Assembly: GCF_905475345.1 (NCBI RefSeq)
Contig: NC_066587.1
Span: 11,053,058-11,117,057, forward strand
Length of the DNA: 64,000 nucleotides
Direction of reading: 5' to 3'
From: Vespula vulgaris
Lineage: Eukaryota > Arthropoda > Insecta > Hymenoptera > Vespidae
Part shown: positions 33,805-47,715 of the stretch, in pieces
Position numbering within the stretch: position 1 is the first letter of the stretch
Layout: each line of letters begins with the position of its first letter
Notes under the pieces: model-generated
Databases searched by the model: none
What the model saw: the letters and a program-made list of their open reading frames with translations, nothing else
Told to the model about the DNA's origin: nothing
Translations under genes and position numbers: made by a program

Positions 33805-34810
33805 GAAAGAAAGAAAGAAAGGAAAGAAACAAAAAGACAAAAATGAGAGAAACCTGTGAACAAATTCATGTAGCGGGGAGAACGATACAAAATTTTATTC
33901 GAACGATTCGAGTGTGATTGAAACAATGGATAAACCGATATGAAATTATCGATTCGTTCAACGGAAATATGATTTCGAGATGAAATAAAGATCGTTACAA
34001 ACGGAATAGTATTATTCGTTCAACGACGAACACGTTGGCCGCCTGTTCTTTTCTGTCGATATATCTTTGAGAAATTTAGATGGTCGATCTAAGGAATCGT
34101 TTAAGTAGATTGAAAAAACGAAAAAGTATTAGATCGCGGAGAGACGCGAAAACGTTTCTACGAAAGGCTGATTCTTCTCTTCCGCGTTCCATCATGGTGT
34201 CTAGCGTGCACGTTTTCTATTTCGCACTAATTATTATTCGCCCAAAGTCCGCATAATTTACCGCCGAAGTTGCTAAATGTGAAACGCTTCTCGATTATGT
34301 CAGATTATCGTGATCGATAAAAATACATTCTACGATGAAAAAGCCTTAGTCATATTATTATTTTTTCACACAGAGAATATACATTTTATAAAGTCGAGAA
34401 TATAAAAATGTAATTATAGTTCTAGATAACATCGAATTAAATAGCTTTTGTTCGGTTCGAAACGCGATCTACGTGATCAACGAAAGCTAAAAAAAAGAAT
34501 TAGATATGTATGTGCGAAGAAAACGAAAAATGTGCAATGAAGTTAGAAAAGGAAAAAGAGAACAGAATCGACAAAAGTATGATGCACGGAACACGTGTTG
34601 TCACGTGTCGTTGAGTACGGTCAAACCTCAATTTATTCTTGCATGTCCACGTGTCCAAATGAGCAACACTTTGAATAACACTCCCGTCACGTTGTGCTTC
34701 GGGACACGGCTCGACAGAGTCCCCATAGGTTATGGCGTCTCTCTATGCTGTAATGCATAAATCAAAACCTGGCAAATAACATTCCTCGAACGTGTATTAC
34801 CTATCGCCTC

Positions 34811-34856
<46 letters not shown>

Positions 34857-35485
34857 ATCTCTCTCTATCTCTTTCTCTCTTTCTCTCTTTCTCTCGATAG
34901 ATATTGGAGAAGTGGGTGCCGTGAATCTGTAACAACATTGAGTAACGTGATTCTAGTGATTCTACCATGAGTTGGATCATTAGCTCGCGAAAAAATTAAA
35001 CAAATCCGAGTAGTGTGAAGAGAATTAATGAATATACTCTACCGGAATTAATCAATAAATTATCAATACCAAACAAAAGTTCCACATTCTCTTATTAGAT
35101 CTCAAGGAACAAGATTTTTGTATAAATTTTTATCCAAGGAGGATATCGACATCTTTACGTTTCTGATATAAACTCGAAATCTAACTTCGTAATATTTTAT
35201 GAAAACTATGACAAGGACGACTGTGAAGAAAAAGAGAGTGAATGTAAGTGAAAGAACGTTGCAGAATACAATTATATTTTCACACGGCGTCAAACCGAAG
35301 TTTCATCGGTCGTAGAAACTTATGGAAGGGATGTGGGAGGGTAGAGGGTGGAGTCTCCACGGCGCCAGACAGAGAAATAACGTCGATGGGGTAGAACGGC
35401 TTTGGGGGTTGGCTCACGAGGGTGTGATATCGTTCGTTTCGTTTTCCCGAGCCTTATACGAGCTCCAGGAGGCTTTCTACCTTTT

Positions 35486-35548
<63 letters not shown>

Positions 35549-35938
35549 ATCTCTCTGTCTATTTCTGCTTGTTGTCCATTGTGTCTCGGTCGCGTAAACG
35601 AACATCTCACTTCAAAGTCTGCGACGACGACGGCTTTTTACGTCGTTTGATATTACTGAACGAGATATGTTTCATAGTTGATAGCCTTGCTTTAAAAAGA
35701 AGACGAATTTTTGCTCGTAAAAAATCAGAAAGAGTAGTGCTCGCCAACGATTGCTCAATGCTTTAATGACGTTTCGTTGTTGAAGAAGAAACGACCTGTA
35801 AGAGACGATACTCTATGATTTTGACAGCTTTTAATTTTAAATCTAACATTTTTTACTATCGAAGAATGTAAATGGAGAAACTCTGACATCGAGAATTATA
35901 GATCAGTACAATGGTATAATGAACAGCTTCGAAGTATT

Positions 35939-35998
<60 letters not shown>

Positions 35999-37694
35999 CA
36001 AAGTGTAACAAAACTATGTGGTAAAATTTCAAGAATGGATTCTTCGTATGTAAAGAATAAAAATAGGTCCTTTCAACGTGGGATTGGAAATGCTTCATTT
36101 CTGAGTTATAAGACTTCCAAGTATAATCATAATCTGTTCATCATACACCAAACCATAAATACATTATACTATGCAATTATAATGCAAATATATTCATTTA
36201 AGTACATTATCTACGCGAAACAATAAAATATCACACATTCAATAGGTTAAACTCGAACGTCTAAGAAGTTTCAAAGCTTCAAAGCTACAAATTTTGTAAT
36301 GTTCAAAATTCAATGAAAGGACAAGCTGAGGTTTATATTCAAACAGAAGGTAAACATTTCAAACATTTCATATAAGGAAAGATCAATAAAGTGTTTATCA
36401 TAATTACAGTGAACATAATTGGAGTAAAATCGTATTTGAAAGTTTTATAATTCAGAAGTTAACCATTTCCAGACTCGTGTTGATAGAATTTATTTTTCAT
36501 CTTTACATATGAGGGATTTATCTCTAAAATTTGCTGCATATTTTTATTATAACCTATATATATATACATATATATATATATTTTATATAATATATATTAT
36601 ATATATATAAAATACGTATACATATATAAAAATATGTGTATAATGTATATATATGGTCTATATATATATATGATACATGCGCGTGTATATATATATTCTC
36701 TCTCTCTCTCTTTCCCTCTCTCTTTCTCTGCGTGTGTACATGTGTGTATATATGTACATAGATGTGTATCAAAGGGAGGAAAGTGATGGAGAATCAACTA
36801 GAGAGATAGAGTATCGAGCACAGTAGTCAAGTAGCGTGTTACTATTCAAACGTCGAGCGTTAACTGCCGGATGGTTTACGATCTTGTTCGAAGCTCTTAC
36901 GCGTAACTGCGAAGAGCGACGTTGACGACGATAGTAAGAAAGAGAGAGGAAGAGAAAACGTAAATTATCGTCGTGGAGATAGACCGAAGTCGTTCCCGAA
37001 GCAGCTTTGAGAGAGGGTTGCTTCATTTTAAAAAGGCCGCTAAAAGCGCACAGCTTTTAAATTCGCAGACGGAATATGAAAAATCGACGGCCCTCGTAAA
37101 CTCGATCGTCATTTTGATGCCCTCTCTCTCCTCCACACAAACACATAGATGCGAGAAAAAAAATACGAGTTTTTCTTTTTTCCGTTGACCCAGGATCACA
37201 CGAGGGTTGGAATACCAAAGGAAAAATATTTTCGATACGGCGATATGATATAATACGATACAGCTTTTAGTTGCTAGACAAATTTTCTTTTGAGACTGTC
37301 TCGAACAAGTTTCAAGAAACAAACTGGTGGAAACTTAGATAGTTTCAAACTAATCGAACCACGCACCTTGAATATTCAACGTTGATTCCAGTTATCACTC
37401 GAGTTAAGGCGATGGGTGCTTACCTTCCTACGATACGAACGAAATCAATCATTTTCTTTGACAGAACCATATCGACGAGAAGACTTTTTTTTTCTTTGAC
37501 TCTAAATAAAGTAACGATCGCTTCGTTAACTATTCTTTCCTGAAATATAAAAAAAAATAAATGGGTAAATAGATCGTTAATATTTTCATTTGAATGATAA
37601 ATTGATAGATGTTTTAAACCGAATCATTTGAAGTTTAACATCGAAGGAATTGAATTTATAAGAAAGAGAAGTATGTGTGATTTCGAACCACGAA

Positions 37695-37703
<9 letters not shown>

Positions 37704-37758
<55 letters not shown>
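37704..37758. repeat. (CT)n microsatellite
   Basis: About 27 CT units bordered by TTTCTC. Similar tracts recur every few kilobases through the right half of the window. Confidence 0.95.
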
Positions 37759-37769
<11 letters not shown>

Positions 37770-38106
37770 ACCGATTCAGCGTTTTCCATTGTCATCGTTG
37801 GAGGACAATGATACGTCAAATTTATGAGCTTGAGTTTTCCTTAAAGGTGGCTATCAGAGGATGGCCTTGCGAATATCGATCGCAAATACGATACTTTACG
37901 ACCGAAGGCTCGTTTATGTAATTGTTTATCGAAGGTCGCTGATTAAATCACCTATTCGAGTTTAATGATCGAACGGGCGATATCCAGAATTATCGTCGAT
38001 CCCGTTTCCTGTAATTTAAAGTTAAGCTAAGTTCAATATTCAATTGAATATGGCAATATTATATACATATATTATTAATATTGTATTCGAGAAAATTTAT
38101 TTTACT

Positions 38107-38690
38107 GATTGTAAATTGTATAAATTTGATAATGGTTTCATATTTTTTCTAAATTTCAAAGACTAAAGCTTGCCTTTATCTTACTCGTCTTTTTTAAATC
38201 TTATAGATCTGACGATATCAGTTTTTTTTCTACATTTCAAAAATTTTTGATTCTTAATTGTATGAATTTAACAATGGTACATATTTTCTGTAAATTTCAG
38301 ATGCTTTTGTTTGCCTTTGCTTCATGGATCGATTCTATATGAATCTGACGATGCTACATATTTTTTTCTAAATTTTAGAGACTTCGAATAATTTTTACTT
38401 TATTTATCGACTGTAAATCATATAAATTTGATAAAGCTATATCTCTATTTTTGGAACTTAAAAGGCAATTGTTTTTTAGATTTTTACTAACCTATTCTTA
38501 AATCCTATAAATTCGGCTGTGCTATATCATTTTTTCTATATTTCAGAAATTTCAATTGATTCATTCATCGATTTTAAATCGTATAGATTCAACCGTGTTA
38601 TATCATTTTTCCTTGAAAATGTTATTTTGTATATAATGTTTTTCATGTTATATCATTTACATTTCAGAGTCTTCCATTCCTTCTTTTTAT
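38107..38690 (+). repeat. Diverged tandem array, about seven units of 65-100 bp
   Basis: Successive units share the order: TTAAATC(G/C)TATA-like block, then AATTTGA or ATCTGACGAT, then ATATCATTTTTT or ACATATTTT, then TCTAAATTTCAG. The last block looks like a 3' splice-site pyrimidine tract with AG. Starts are visible near 38107, 38195, 38253, 38330, 38409, 38500 and 38576. Units differ from each other at many positions, so the array is old. No open frame runs through it. Confidence 0.7.
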
Positions 38691-39138
38691 CAATAAATTA
38701 TACTTTCGTCATCCAACATCGAACGACGCAAAAAATCTAATGAAGAGGAAGGAAAAGAGCAGGAATAAGAAAAGAAAAGGAAAGAAAAGAAGAGAAAAGA
38801 AAGGAAATAAGGGGAAAAAAAGAAAGGAAAAGAAGAACGGAAAGCGACGTGTCGATGTGGAAGAGCAGCCGATCGTAGCAGAGTAACTTGATAGGATGAT
38901 TTCCGGAAACCGACTCCGGACCACGCCTTACGGGAATCGTCAGAACGTGACTGGTATGAGAGTCGAGTTTGGTCAGTCATGATATTCATGGCCTGAGACC
39001 ACTTCGGGGCCACCACAGCGACTCGATACCCCGCGAGTTATTTGATCCGACGACAGGAGATTTGAATATTTTAGAAAAGGAGATTCATGTATATTTTATT
39101 CTCTTCGCGCGTAGGCACGCGCACGCGCCATATCGTAG

Positions 39139-39185
<47 letters not shown>

Positions 39186-42100
39186 GGGCCGGACGAAAGG
39201 GAGAAACTCCTGTCAAAGAATCATCGCGCACCGAATAGATTTCCATGATTTCGCAGCGTCGTTTCGCCACATGGGAGATCTCCGAAAAATTTCCTAGTTA
39301 TCTTTCTATCTTTCTCGTACGATCGTTTGAGAATGAATTTTCTATTTTCTTCTTTGTCTTGAAATTTATTTCTTTTTTATTTTTTCTTTTTTTTAATATT
39401 ATTTTGTTTTCATACGTATGCCTATTCATAATCGACATAATTGACATAGAATAAAGTAGAGAATTTTTGATCTAACGTTCTTATCCTCTGACATTAATCA
39501 CATTTTATCTGTGTCAAAATATATATGTTATCAATATCGTATCAGATACATTTACTAAAATATACTAGCTTAATTTCATATTATATTGATTGCAACTTAT
39601 GCTTATAAAAAATATGGAAAACATCCGATACATCGGATGTATCGGATCGGAAATAATTAATTTTGTGATTGAATACAAGTCTGTTACTTCAAAATTACAT
39701 GGCATTGTAACTTATCGTACTAAAAAGCTAAAGGAAGGTTAAAAAAATAAAAAATATAAGAAAAAGAATTGAAAAAGACGAACATATTTGAGAAAGGAAG
39801 ATCCGCTTGGATTGCATCGTAAAATCGCGAAACCGCAGCACGGTAGTAGTTTCGATGCAGCACGTTTGTATCCTTGAAAAACCGCGTTCGTTCAGTCGAA
39901 TTGAAAAACGAAGCTCACCCATATGGTGTAACTGCATTGTCGTTGGGTGCACGCGTGTCTGCACGCTTTCATGCTGTGAGGAACGGATTTCGTGATCTTT
40001 GCAATAGTATCGGCAACAGCAGGTGCCTAATTCCTTTCGCGGTTTATTTTTCATTGACAAGCGGTGATCCAGTGATTATAGCGAGTAACAGATTTCTTCG
40101 TGAAATTATTAAGCATATGTTTACCCCCCATCCTCAAAAGGGAAAAAAAGATAAGAGGATTAGAAAGAAAGAGAGAAAGAGGAAGCAAGGAAGGAAGGAA
40201 GGAAGTTAAATAAAGTTAAAGAAGGCCGCCAAAGGATTTCCGAGACACATGGTGGCCCACTAAAGTCAGGTCCCGTCGTTAAAAAAACCGCAACGCCGAT
40301 TCCGCACTGCAACTGCTGCTGCTGTTGCTCTTCGAAATTTTTCTTAGTACTTTTATTCTCTTGGCTTTCGTCGAGATGATGACCAGCACGCGATCACGAT
40401 CAACCTACTCGCCTTCTCTTCGTATTTTTCTTTCTTCTAGACTCGTCGATTATATATATGGCATATATATGGTGACTATGAAATATATCGAAAAGGGATA
40501 CCTTGATTCTGACAATCATTTTATCGTGAATATTAAACGTTAGATAATATTTTGTTTAATAATTTCATACAATCATGATTGGCAGCGAGTAAGGAATAAA
40601 AAAGAAATGAATTAAAAAGAGATTATAACCGAATAAGTAGTGTTAAAACTTTTCACGAGCACCGTATACATAACGAAGAAGGTTTGGTTTCGTTAGGATC
40701 GTTTATTTGCACGGGACAAACTTTCGGAGATTCACAAAGGCGATCCGTTAAAAAGCGAATCGAATTTGGTGAACGTTAATATCATGCTTGCAAGACAGCA
40801 GATGAGAAACAAGTGATTTTCGCTAGTCGTCGACTCCTTCTTTTCGATGATAATGCAAGATACAATGTTTCTTTTCGTAAAGACTCAACGTCACGCAATT
40901 TTTGAACTGCTTTAGGGAACAAAGTTTTTTATTCCTTTAAAAACGAAACGAACGACGTTTCTTTTTCTTTTTCTTTTTCTTCTTATAACAAATTCCCTTT
41001 CGTTTGGTTATGCTAGCACAAGCACGAACGTTTTGAAGACTGAACGAAAGGATGAATTTGAGATAATTATCTTGTTGTAAAAGATGCGTTTCGTTCTATT
41101 ATTGTTGCGACTTGAATTGTTTTTTGTCTACTCGTGCATCCAAAAACGTGGCGATGTTACGAATGTCGAGAGATTGTGTTCACGAATATCGGCAAAAAAG
41201 AGATAAAATAAAAAATCTATCACGAATCGTACAATTTATTTAACTACATTCCGCTTCGTGATTCTTTATTGAAAGAGAGTTTGAAATTCAAACTGTGAAG
41301 CGTTCGGTACTCAAAGTAAACCAATATTGATAAATTTGTTTTTCTCAAAGATCTCACACATATCAATTGTTTTCATTGATGATTTCGTAGACGTTTGAAA
41401 CGTTTCTACTTTTCTCACTTTTTTCTTTTTCTAAGAAAAAAAGAATCTTTAAATATAACTTTCACTAGTATCGCTTGAACATAAACAGGACGCATAAAGT
41501 GAATAACTATCGAAGAATCGCTTAGCAACGAGCATGATCGATGGATTCGACGCATGTATATAGAATTATAGGAAACGTGATTTTATGAGGAACGGCTAAC
41601 TGATGAGACTAATTTCGAAGAAACAAAGAACGATCTACCGAGGACGACGATTATCGTCGCAACCATTTTCACCGTAATAATTGTTCACCTTGGACTTTCC
41701 CGACATCGTGATTCCCTTCGATTTACTTTAGCAACTTCGTCGAAGAGAATTATCAGCAGCTTAAGAATGCGGATACCTTTCGACGACTAATTTTCGAATT
41801 TCTATATCTTCGAAATGTTAGAAATATCAACGATTTCTTTCTCGATTTCATTGCCTTTTGCACGTACACACGGTGAAAAGGGGAAAAAAAATATTATGAC
41901 TCTTGGAACTTAATAATCAACTTGTGAAACAATATAAAAAAGAATATCAAGATCTTTCGAGCTTACTTAGCACGAAAAATGTACATAGGTAAGTAGATAT
42001 TTATCAAGTAGGCTCGGTTAAAACCAATTTTGTTAGATAATCTCGCCAACTTTTCCATAATTAGCCGTAACATTCTGCGAAAGCACGAGGCAACGATAGT

Positions 42101-42449
42101 CGTCGTCCGGTTTCGGGAAAGAGAAAATAAGGAGGAAAGGTAAGAAGGTAAGAGAAGTAATGATCGGACACGTAACGAAGGGTTAGGAGGGAGAAGGGGA
42201 AGGAAGGAAAGAAGAAAGAAAAGGAAAGGGTCGTTGGCAAAGGGCCAAGATTCGCGATCGACGTTAGCTTCGCGCGAGGTCGCGAGCGCGACTTAATGCT
42301 CCACGGACTAACAGGAATCAAGCAAGGATGTAATTAGGGACATTAGCGTGGCGGTTAGCGGTTGGTGGCCGGCGCAATGGGGTGGCTGCCTACATAAATA
42401 TACATTCGAATATACGAATACATTCGAATACGTAGCGGGTTTACGTAAT

Positions 42450-42498
<49 letters not shown>

Positions 42499-42518
42499 GG
42501 TATATATTATATATGTTT

Positions 42519-42567
<49 letters not shown>

Positions 42568-44276
42568 GGTGAATCAAATGCGCGAGAACGTGCGTCGCCT
42601 CGTCTTCCATGAACACGTTTCGTATCAACGCTTATGTGTTTATGTGTAAATGCATATATGTAGATATCTGTGTATGTATGTGTATGTGTGTTAGCTTCAA
42701 TATCAGGGAGTCACGCGAAATCAAACCGCCGTAACTATGAAAGCACACCACACTACCACACATCGAGCCACCTGCTTCGGTAATAACAACGATAACGCAC
42801 GACTGAAATGTTATTAATTTTAATGTTACGACCGAACGAGCAAGACTCACCAATTCGATGAACTTCTTCCTTTTTGTGTATTTTGTTATTTTTCTTTATA
42901 TACCCTTCTATCCTTCTCTGTTTATTTCTTTACATATAGGTAACTTTTTTCTTTTCTCCTTCGACACCCTTCAACACGAAGTAATCGAACGATCGTCGGA
43001 ACCAACTACGACGAGCTCGAAACAAGATTTTCGTACACCATTCAGAGAGAACTCGGTTATCGATCGTTTCGACGACTCCTTCAAGGCCAAGGGTTTCGAT
43101 CAAAATGATAGGACGATCGTAACAACTTCGGATCTCTATGTTGCGAACAACATTGTTAACAAATTGATATTTATTACAGACAAGAATATATGGAGAGATA
43201 TGTAGAGATTCTTTCTTATTATGTTCGTATAATAAACGTTTTAATGTTTTTGTCAAGTAATAAAATGTTACAATAGTAACTCGAAAACGTTTGTAAAAAT
43301 TTTTAAAAGAAACGTAACTGATAGATATGCGAGGGTAATTTGAAAAATTTACAACTATTTTTTTTAATGTACAAGTTTCTTTCTTAAAGTGGAATACATA
43401 TTAAAGTAATTGCTCTGGTATGTATGTATATACATGTATTGTTTCTTTTTATTTTGTGATCCATTAACTATATGACTCATTATTAAAAAATAAATCGAAA
43501 TTACAGAATAAAATATTAATATTCATTACAATCGCTCAAAATCGATCTTATCGAAAACAAATCTTCATATAAAAGAGTCTTATTTTTCAATTTTGATTTA
43601 TTTCTTCAAGATTTATATCACAATTATTGAGCCCCTCTGTATATATAAATATACATACATATATATATATACATACATATAAAATTCAAGAAAGAAAGAG
43701 GTACTAGCGAAGACAAAGAGCAAATTGATGTCTTCCTGACACGGCTAGGAGACTAACGGTATCGGCGTTAATGATCGAAAGCAATCGACCTTTGGATAAG
43801 GCGTGTTACGAGTATCGCAATTTCTGCGACGAGTAGAGAAGGCCAAGAAAGGAGAAAATAATAGATTTTTATATCAACGATAACCGCGAAATGATGATCG
43901 TAATCAACCGACGTCGATCGTTTCATAGATCGAGAACTATCGAAGCGTTCCGGTTAGACGTATCGTTGGAAATGATAGGGCAATCGAAAACGAAGATGAA
44001 AGAGCTGCTCCAGAGTTCGATCGACGCCACGATTGCAGCGTTGGAGAGTAAGGGACGCGTGGGAGGGTTTTAAAGCTATCCCATACGTATACGTATATAT
44101 ACACACACACACACACGCACCCGCGTACGCACGTACGCACGCACACACGCAAGAAAGAGGAAAACAATACGACTCATTTCTAAACGACTTCTACATGCTC
44201 AGAGAAGAATAACAATTTGATTTTTTTTCTTCGTGAACGAAATGAGGAAGCGGGGGAGAAGGGAGAAAGAGAGAGG

Positions 44277-44314
<38 letters not shown>

Positions 44315-44972
44315 ATGGAAACGAAGAAAAAAATCGCGTAATGCGTTTGCTTAGTCATGCGCAGCGCTATTAAGTCGCGACGGTGAAAGGAAAACATAAT
44401 TCTTCGCTGTCGTAACGATCGAAAGGACGAAAGCGCGAGTTTGACGAGAATTTTTCGTTCGTTTCATTCTCCTTTTCTTTTCTACGTTTTCAACGTCGGC
44501 TCATAGAAATTCGATAGATTTAAGTAAACTATGAGAGAAAAAGATATAAAAGAGTGAGGGTGAGAAAGTCCGATCGAGATAGGTTTACGATTTGAGACTA
44601 AAACGTCTCATGAAAATTACGTCCTGGAAAGTGGAAGAAGATGGTCTCTTTTGGGGATTCGGAAGATGTTCCGCGCGGTGAGCAACAAATTTCGAACGAT
44701 TAAAGAACCGTAAAGCGAGCGTGGACGAGTTAAACACGAATATCCTCTTAAAGAACTTCTCTGGTCTCGGCGTGGATCTAAATAGAGCCATGATTAGGTG
44801 AGATTAACGCGAGACTGAGTGAGACTGGTCGGACCGAATGCCCGTACCCTGTTAAGATAAGTCGAGTGCCTATACTAATCGTGTCCCTTCCTTCTGGAGA
44901 TAGAACGTTTTAGGTCCGTGTCCCGTCGTCGAAGCGAGAGAGATCTTTTCGTAAGAAAAGAAAAAAAACCAG

Positions 44973-45016
<44 letters not shown>

Positions 45017-45851
45017 CGTGAGGTAAACGAAAGGAAGGTAAGTTGCCTCGACCAACATTGTCTAAACCATTTCGAAATGGATGTATTCGCGATATCGTTT
45101 TCTGCTGAGGAAGATATCGATTGAAAACGTGCATACGAAATTAACGATTTCGTAGAAATTACTTCGATTCCGAACGTATGTATGTATTTTTTGTTTCTTT
45201 TTTTCTATTTTTAACCCGCATAACTCAACATTTTTTGTCTATAAAAAAATATAATGTAAAGATCCGTATAATATATATTATAGAATAATATTATTGAATA
45301 ATAAAACGCTATACAATATATATACAATAAAATTATAGAATTAATAATAATACTATAGAATTATAGAATAATAATATATATAAGATATATGAAAAAGAGT
45401 TATAGTATTACATATACTATAATAATTATAACTTATACTTGAAAAAACCTAAAAAAAGTCGAAATACGAAGTAAAATTAATTTTATAATGATAAAATGAA
45501 AAATCTTGAGAACTACAGATACATAAATCTGTGACTTCAAAGTTATATAGTTATATAGAACGAATATTGAAAACCGCCATTAAAAAGGGCAATCCCTAAA
45601 AAGACTAGTAAACGATTTCCGCAGATCTCCGACATTTTTTATCTCTCTTTTTCTTTGAAATAAAAATGCATTGCGAGAGGAACACGCTCTCGGTGCGTTT
45701 ATCGTATTACGGTGGGCGCCGTCATGCGTTTCGAGAGTCTCGTTTCGCTCTTTCGGATTTATTTCGCTTGAATCGAAATGCTCCAACCGGGAGAACGTAG
45801 GAGGTAGAAAAATAATGTAACACGGCATCGTACCGATAATTCTCTTTGCAG
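38691..45851. other. Gene-poor region with one mixed-composition island
   Basis: No gene is supported. An island at about 38860-39080 is GC-balanced and reads openly on both strands for 30-50 codons but lacks matching splice sites. (GA)n lies near 39145-39182, and (TA)n near 42452-42494 and 42531-42563. A CA/GC-rich dinucleotide stretch lies near 44100-44150, and (GA)n near 44275-44310 and 44986-45013. The 42858-43205 frame is open for 115 codons but begins in a pyrimidine tract and is not recognisable. Confidence 0.5.
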
Positions 45852-45941
45852 GGAAAGTTAAAGATAAAGCAACGAGGAGCCAACAAAGAACGATTACCAT
45901 TTGTCATGACTGTAAACGGTCCGATGGACGAACCAAATTAT
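45852..45941 (+). CDS. Candidate exon with strong splice sites, possibly a translation-start exon
   Basis: Acceptor TTCTCTTTGCAG, then 90 nt, then a perfect donor TAT|GTAAGT. In phase 0 it is fully open and ends MTVNGPMDEPNY; the ATG inside could be the start codon, with the preceding 54 nt as 5' UTR. A second frame is also open, so coding status is not proven. The Asn-Gly-Pro start followed by an acidic residue is the sort of short leader exon seen in RNA-binding and transcription-factor genes with giant introns, but I cannot name the gene. Confidence 0.4.
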
Positions 45942-45956
45942 GTAAGTAAATATACT

Positions 45957-46011
<55 letters not shown>

Positions 46012-46339
46012 GAGTTATATAGTTAAATATATATTTTATATATATATATATAAAGTACTTCGCGAGCAGAGATTACGAAAGTCTGTCGTAGCGATAATGC
46101 GTTTCGTGCGACACGCACGAGAGGCGAGAGACAAAAGGAGAAACGTTAATGGGCACTACACGGTAGGTAGCAAGAGAAAGATAGAAAATACCAACAAAAA
46201 GAGTATCACAGACTTGATATTTCCTTTTTATCAAAGGAAAAACTGAAAATCTAAGTAAATCTAAGTTGACAATAAAGACAAAATTCCGTTCGTTTTACGC
46301 ACGTGTCTTAATTGAATAGCTAGAAATTCTCTTTCTCTT

Positions 46340-46385
<46 letters not shown>

Positions 46386-47646
46386 TCTATTTATTCCTTT
46401 TTTTCTCGCGAACATTCTCTGGAAGATGCCGAAGGATGGAGACATTTAATTTGTGAACAGGTCCTGCTATCGTCGAGCTAACTCGGCTTATAAATTAGCT
46501 ACAAGACCACGGCTCGAGATAAAGCTCTTTTTTTCTCTCTCTTTCTCTCTCTCTCCCTCTTTTTCTTTCTCTCTTTCTCTTTTTTCTTTCTCTTTCATCT
46601 TTTTCTCTTCCTCTTTCTCTCTTTATCTCTCTCATTCTTTCTTCGAGCGTATCGACCATTCTTCGAAGAGGTAAATGTTCACGAAATTAAGATATCTACA
46701 ACCGGGGCCACTAGGCTAAATCGTTCCCATTTATATAGACGACTACTCGGAAACGAGGAGGACGATTTATGTCGTAGAAAAAACTTCGTAGTACCCGAGT
46801 CCAAATAGAAAAACAAATTCGAAGTCAATGCCTCGAAATGTCAAGTTCGGAAAAGAGAAATGAACAAGTAGTTACACACACACACACACATATATTTATA
46901 TTTACATATATCATTTTCTATATATAATTATATTAAATATAGTGAGAATAAGGTTTTTGATCCAAAGAGAAAGAGAGAAAGAGAAAAGAGAAACAGACAG
47001 AAAAAAGAGAGAGAGAAAGAGAAGAAAGGAAAAGATTAATTTTGTGAAACGTCGTTTCTACAGGCGAGATTTCGAATTATGTAAGTAAACGAACCACGTG
47101 AAGAAAGATAGACATACATAAGTACATACATATGTATACATAAGTATGCGTCCTCGCGTTTCCGACGCGTCTGGTAATCGAATCTAACTGTCTTGTCTCT
47201 TTCTCTTATTATATCGTCATTATGTCACTGAGGAGTTGAGTACGCGTATCGCGCGCGCGAATGTAATCACTGCGATTACCTTCGTTCGTATTACTGATTT
47301 TCATCGCGAGAAGTCTTTTCCCCCTTTCTCTCTTCATGTCGACTTCGTCGTCGTCGAGGACGAAAGGAGATCCACTCGTTCGAGGATAGACGCTCGCTCA
47401 TATATTTCTTAATAAATATACAACAAAAAATAACGACGCGAGTGCATCTAAATCTACGATACAACGTCGCTCTCAGCTTTTTCGCACGTCTCTTTGAAAT
47501 CTACACCGATCACGATCATTAGACGGTTCGTTCTACGCGTCACGTAATTCGTGATCCTTTCCTTTCTATTTGTTATCCAAGTCGAAGAGAGTCGATTTTC
47601 AAGTTCGTTTACCGTGCCAACTACGAACCTTATTCGTACGTCATTT

Positions 47647-47715
<69 letters not shown>

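Larger units (their letters stand above)
30263..38106. other. Long gene-poor region rich in microsatellites
   Basis: No supported gene. (CT)n or (GA)n tracts occur near 32346, 32550-32603, 32905-32937, 33741-33798, 34814-34848, 35488-35539 and 37704-37758. (TA)n tracts occur near 32629-32676, 35943-35986 and 36550-36680. Open frames over these tracts encode only Ser-Leu, Arg-Glu or Tyr-Ile runs and are artefacts. Between them lie ordinary AT-rich segments. It is best read as a very long intron or intergenic region. Confidence 0.6.

Noticed and set aside
42348..42572. Tyr-Ile repeat frames
   Set aside because: Translated (TA)n tracts; open on both strands for the same reason.
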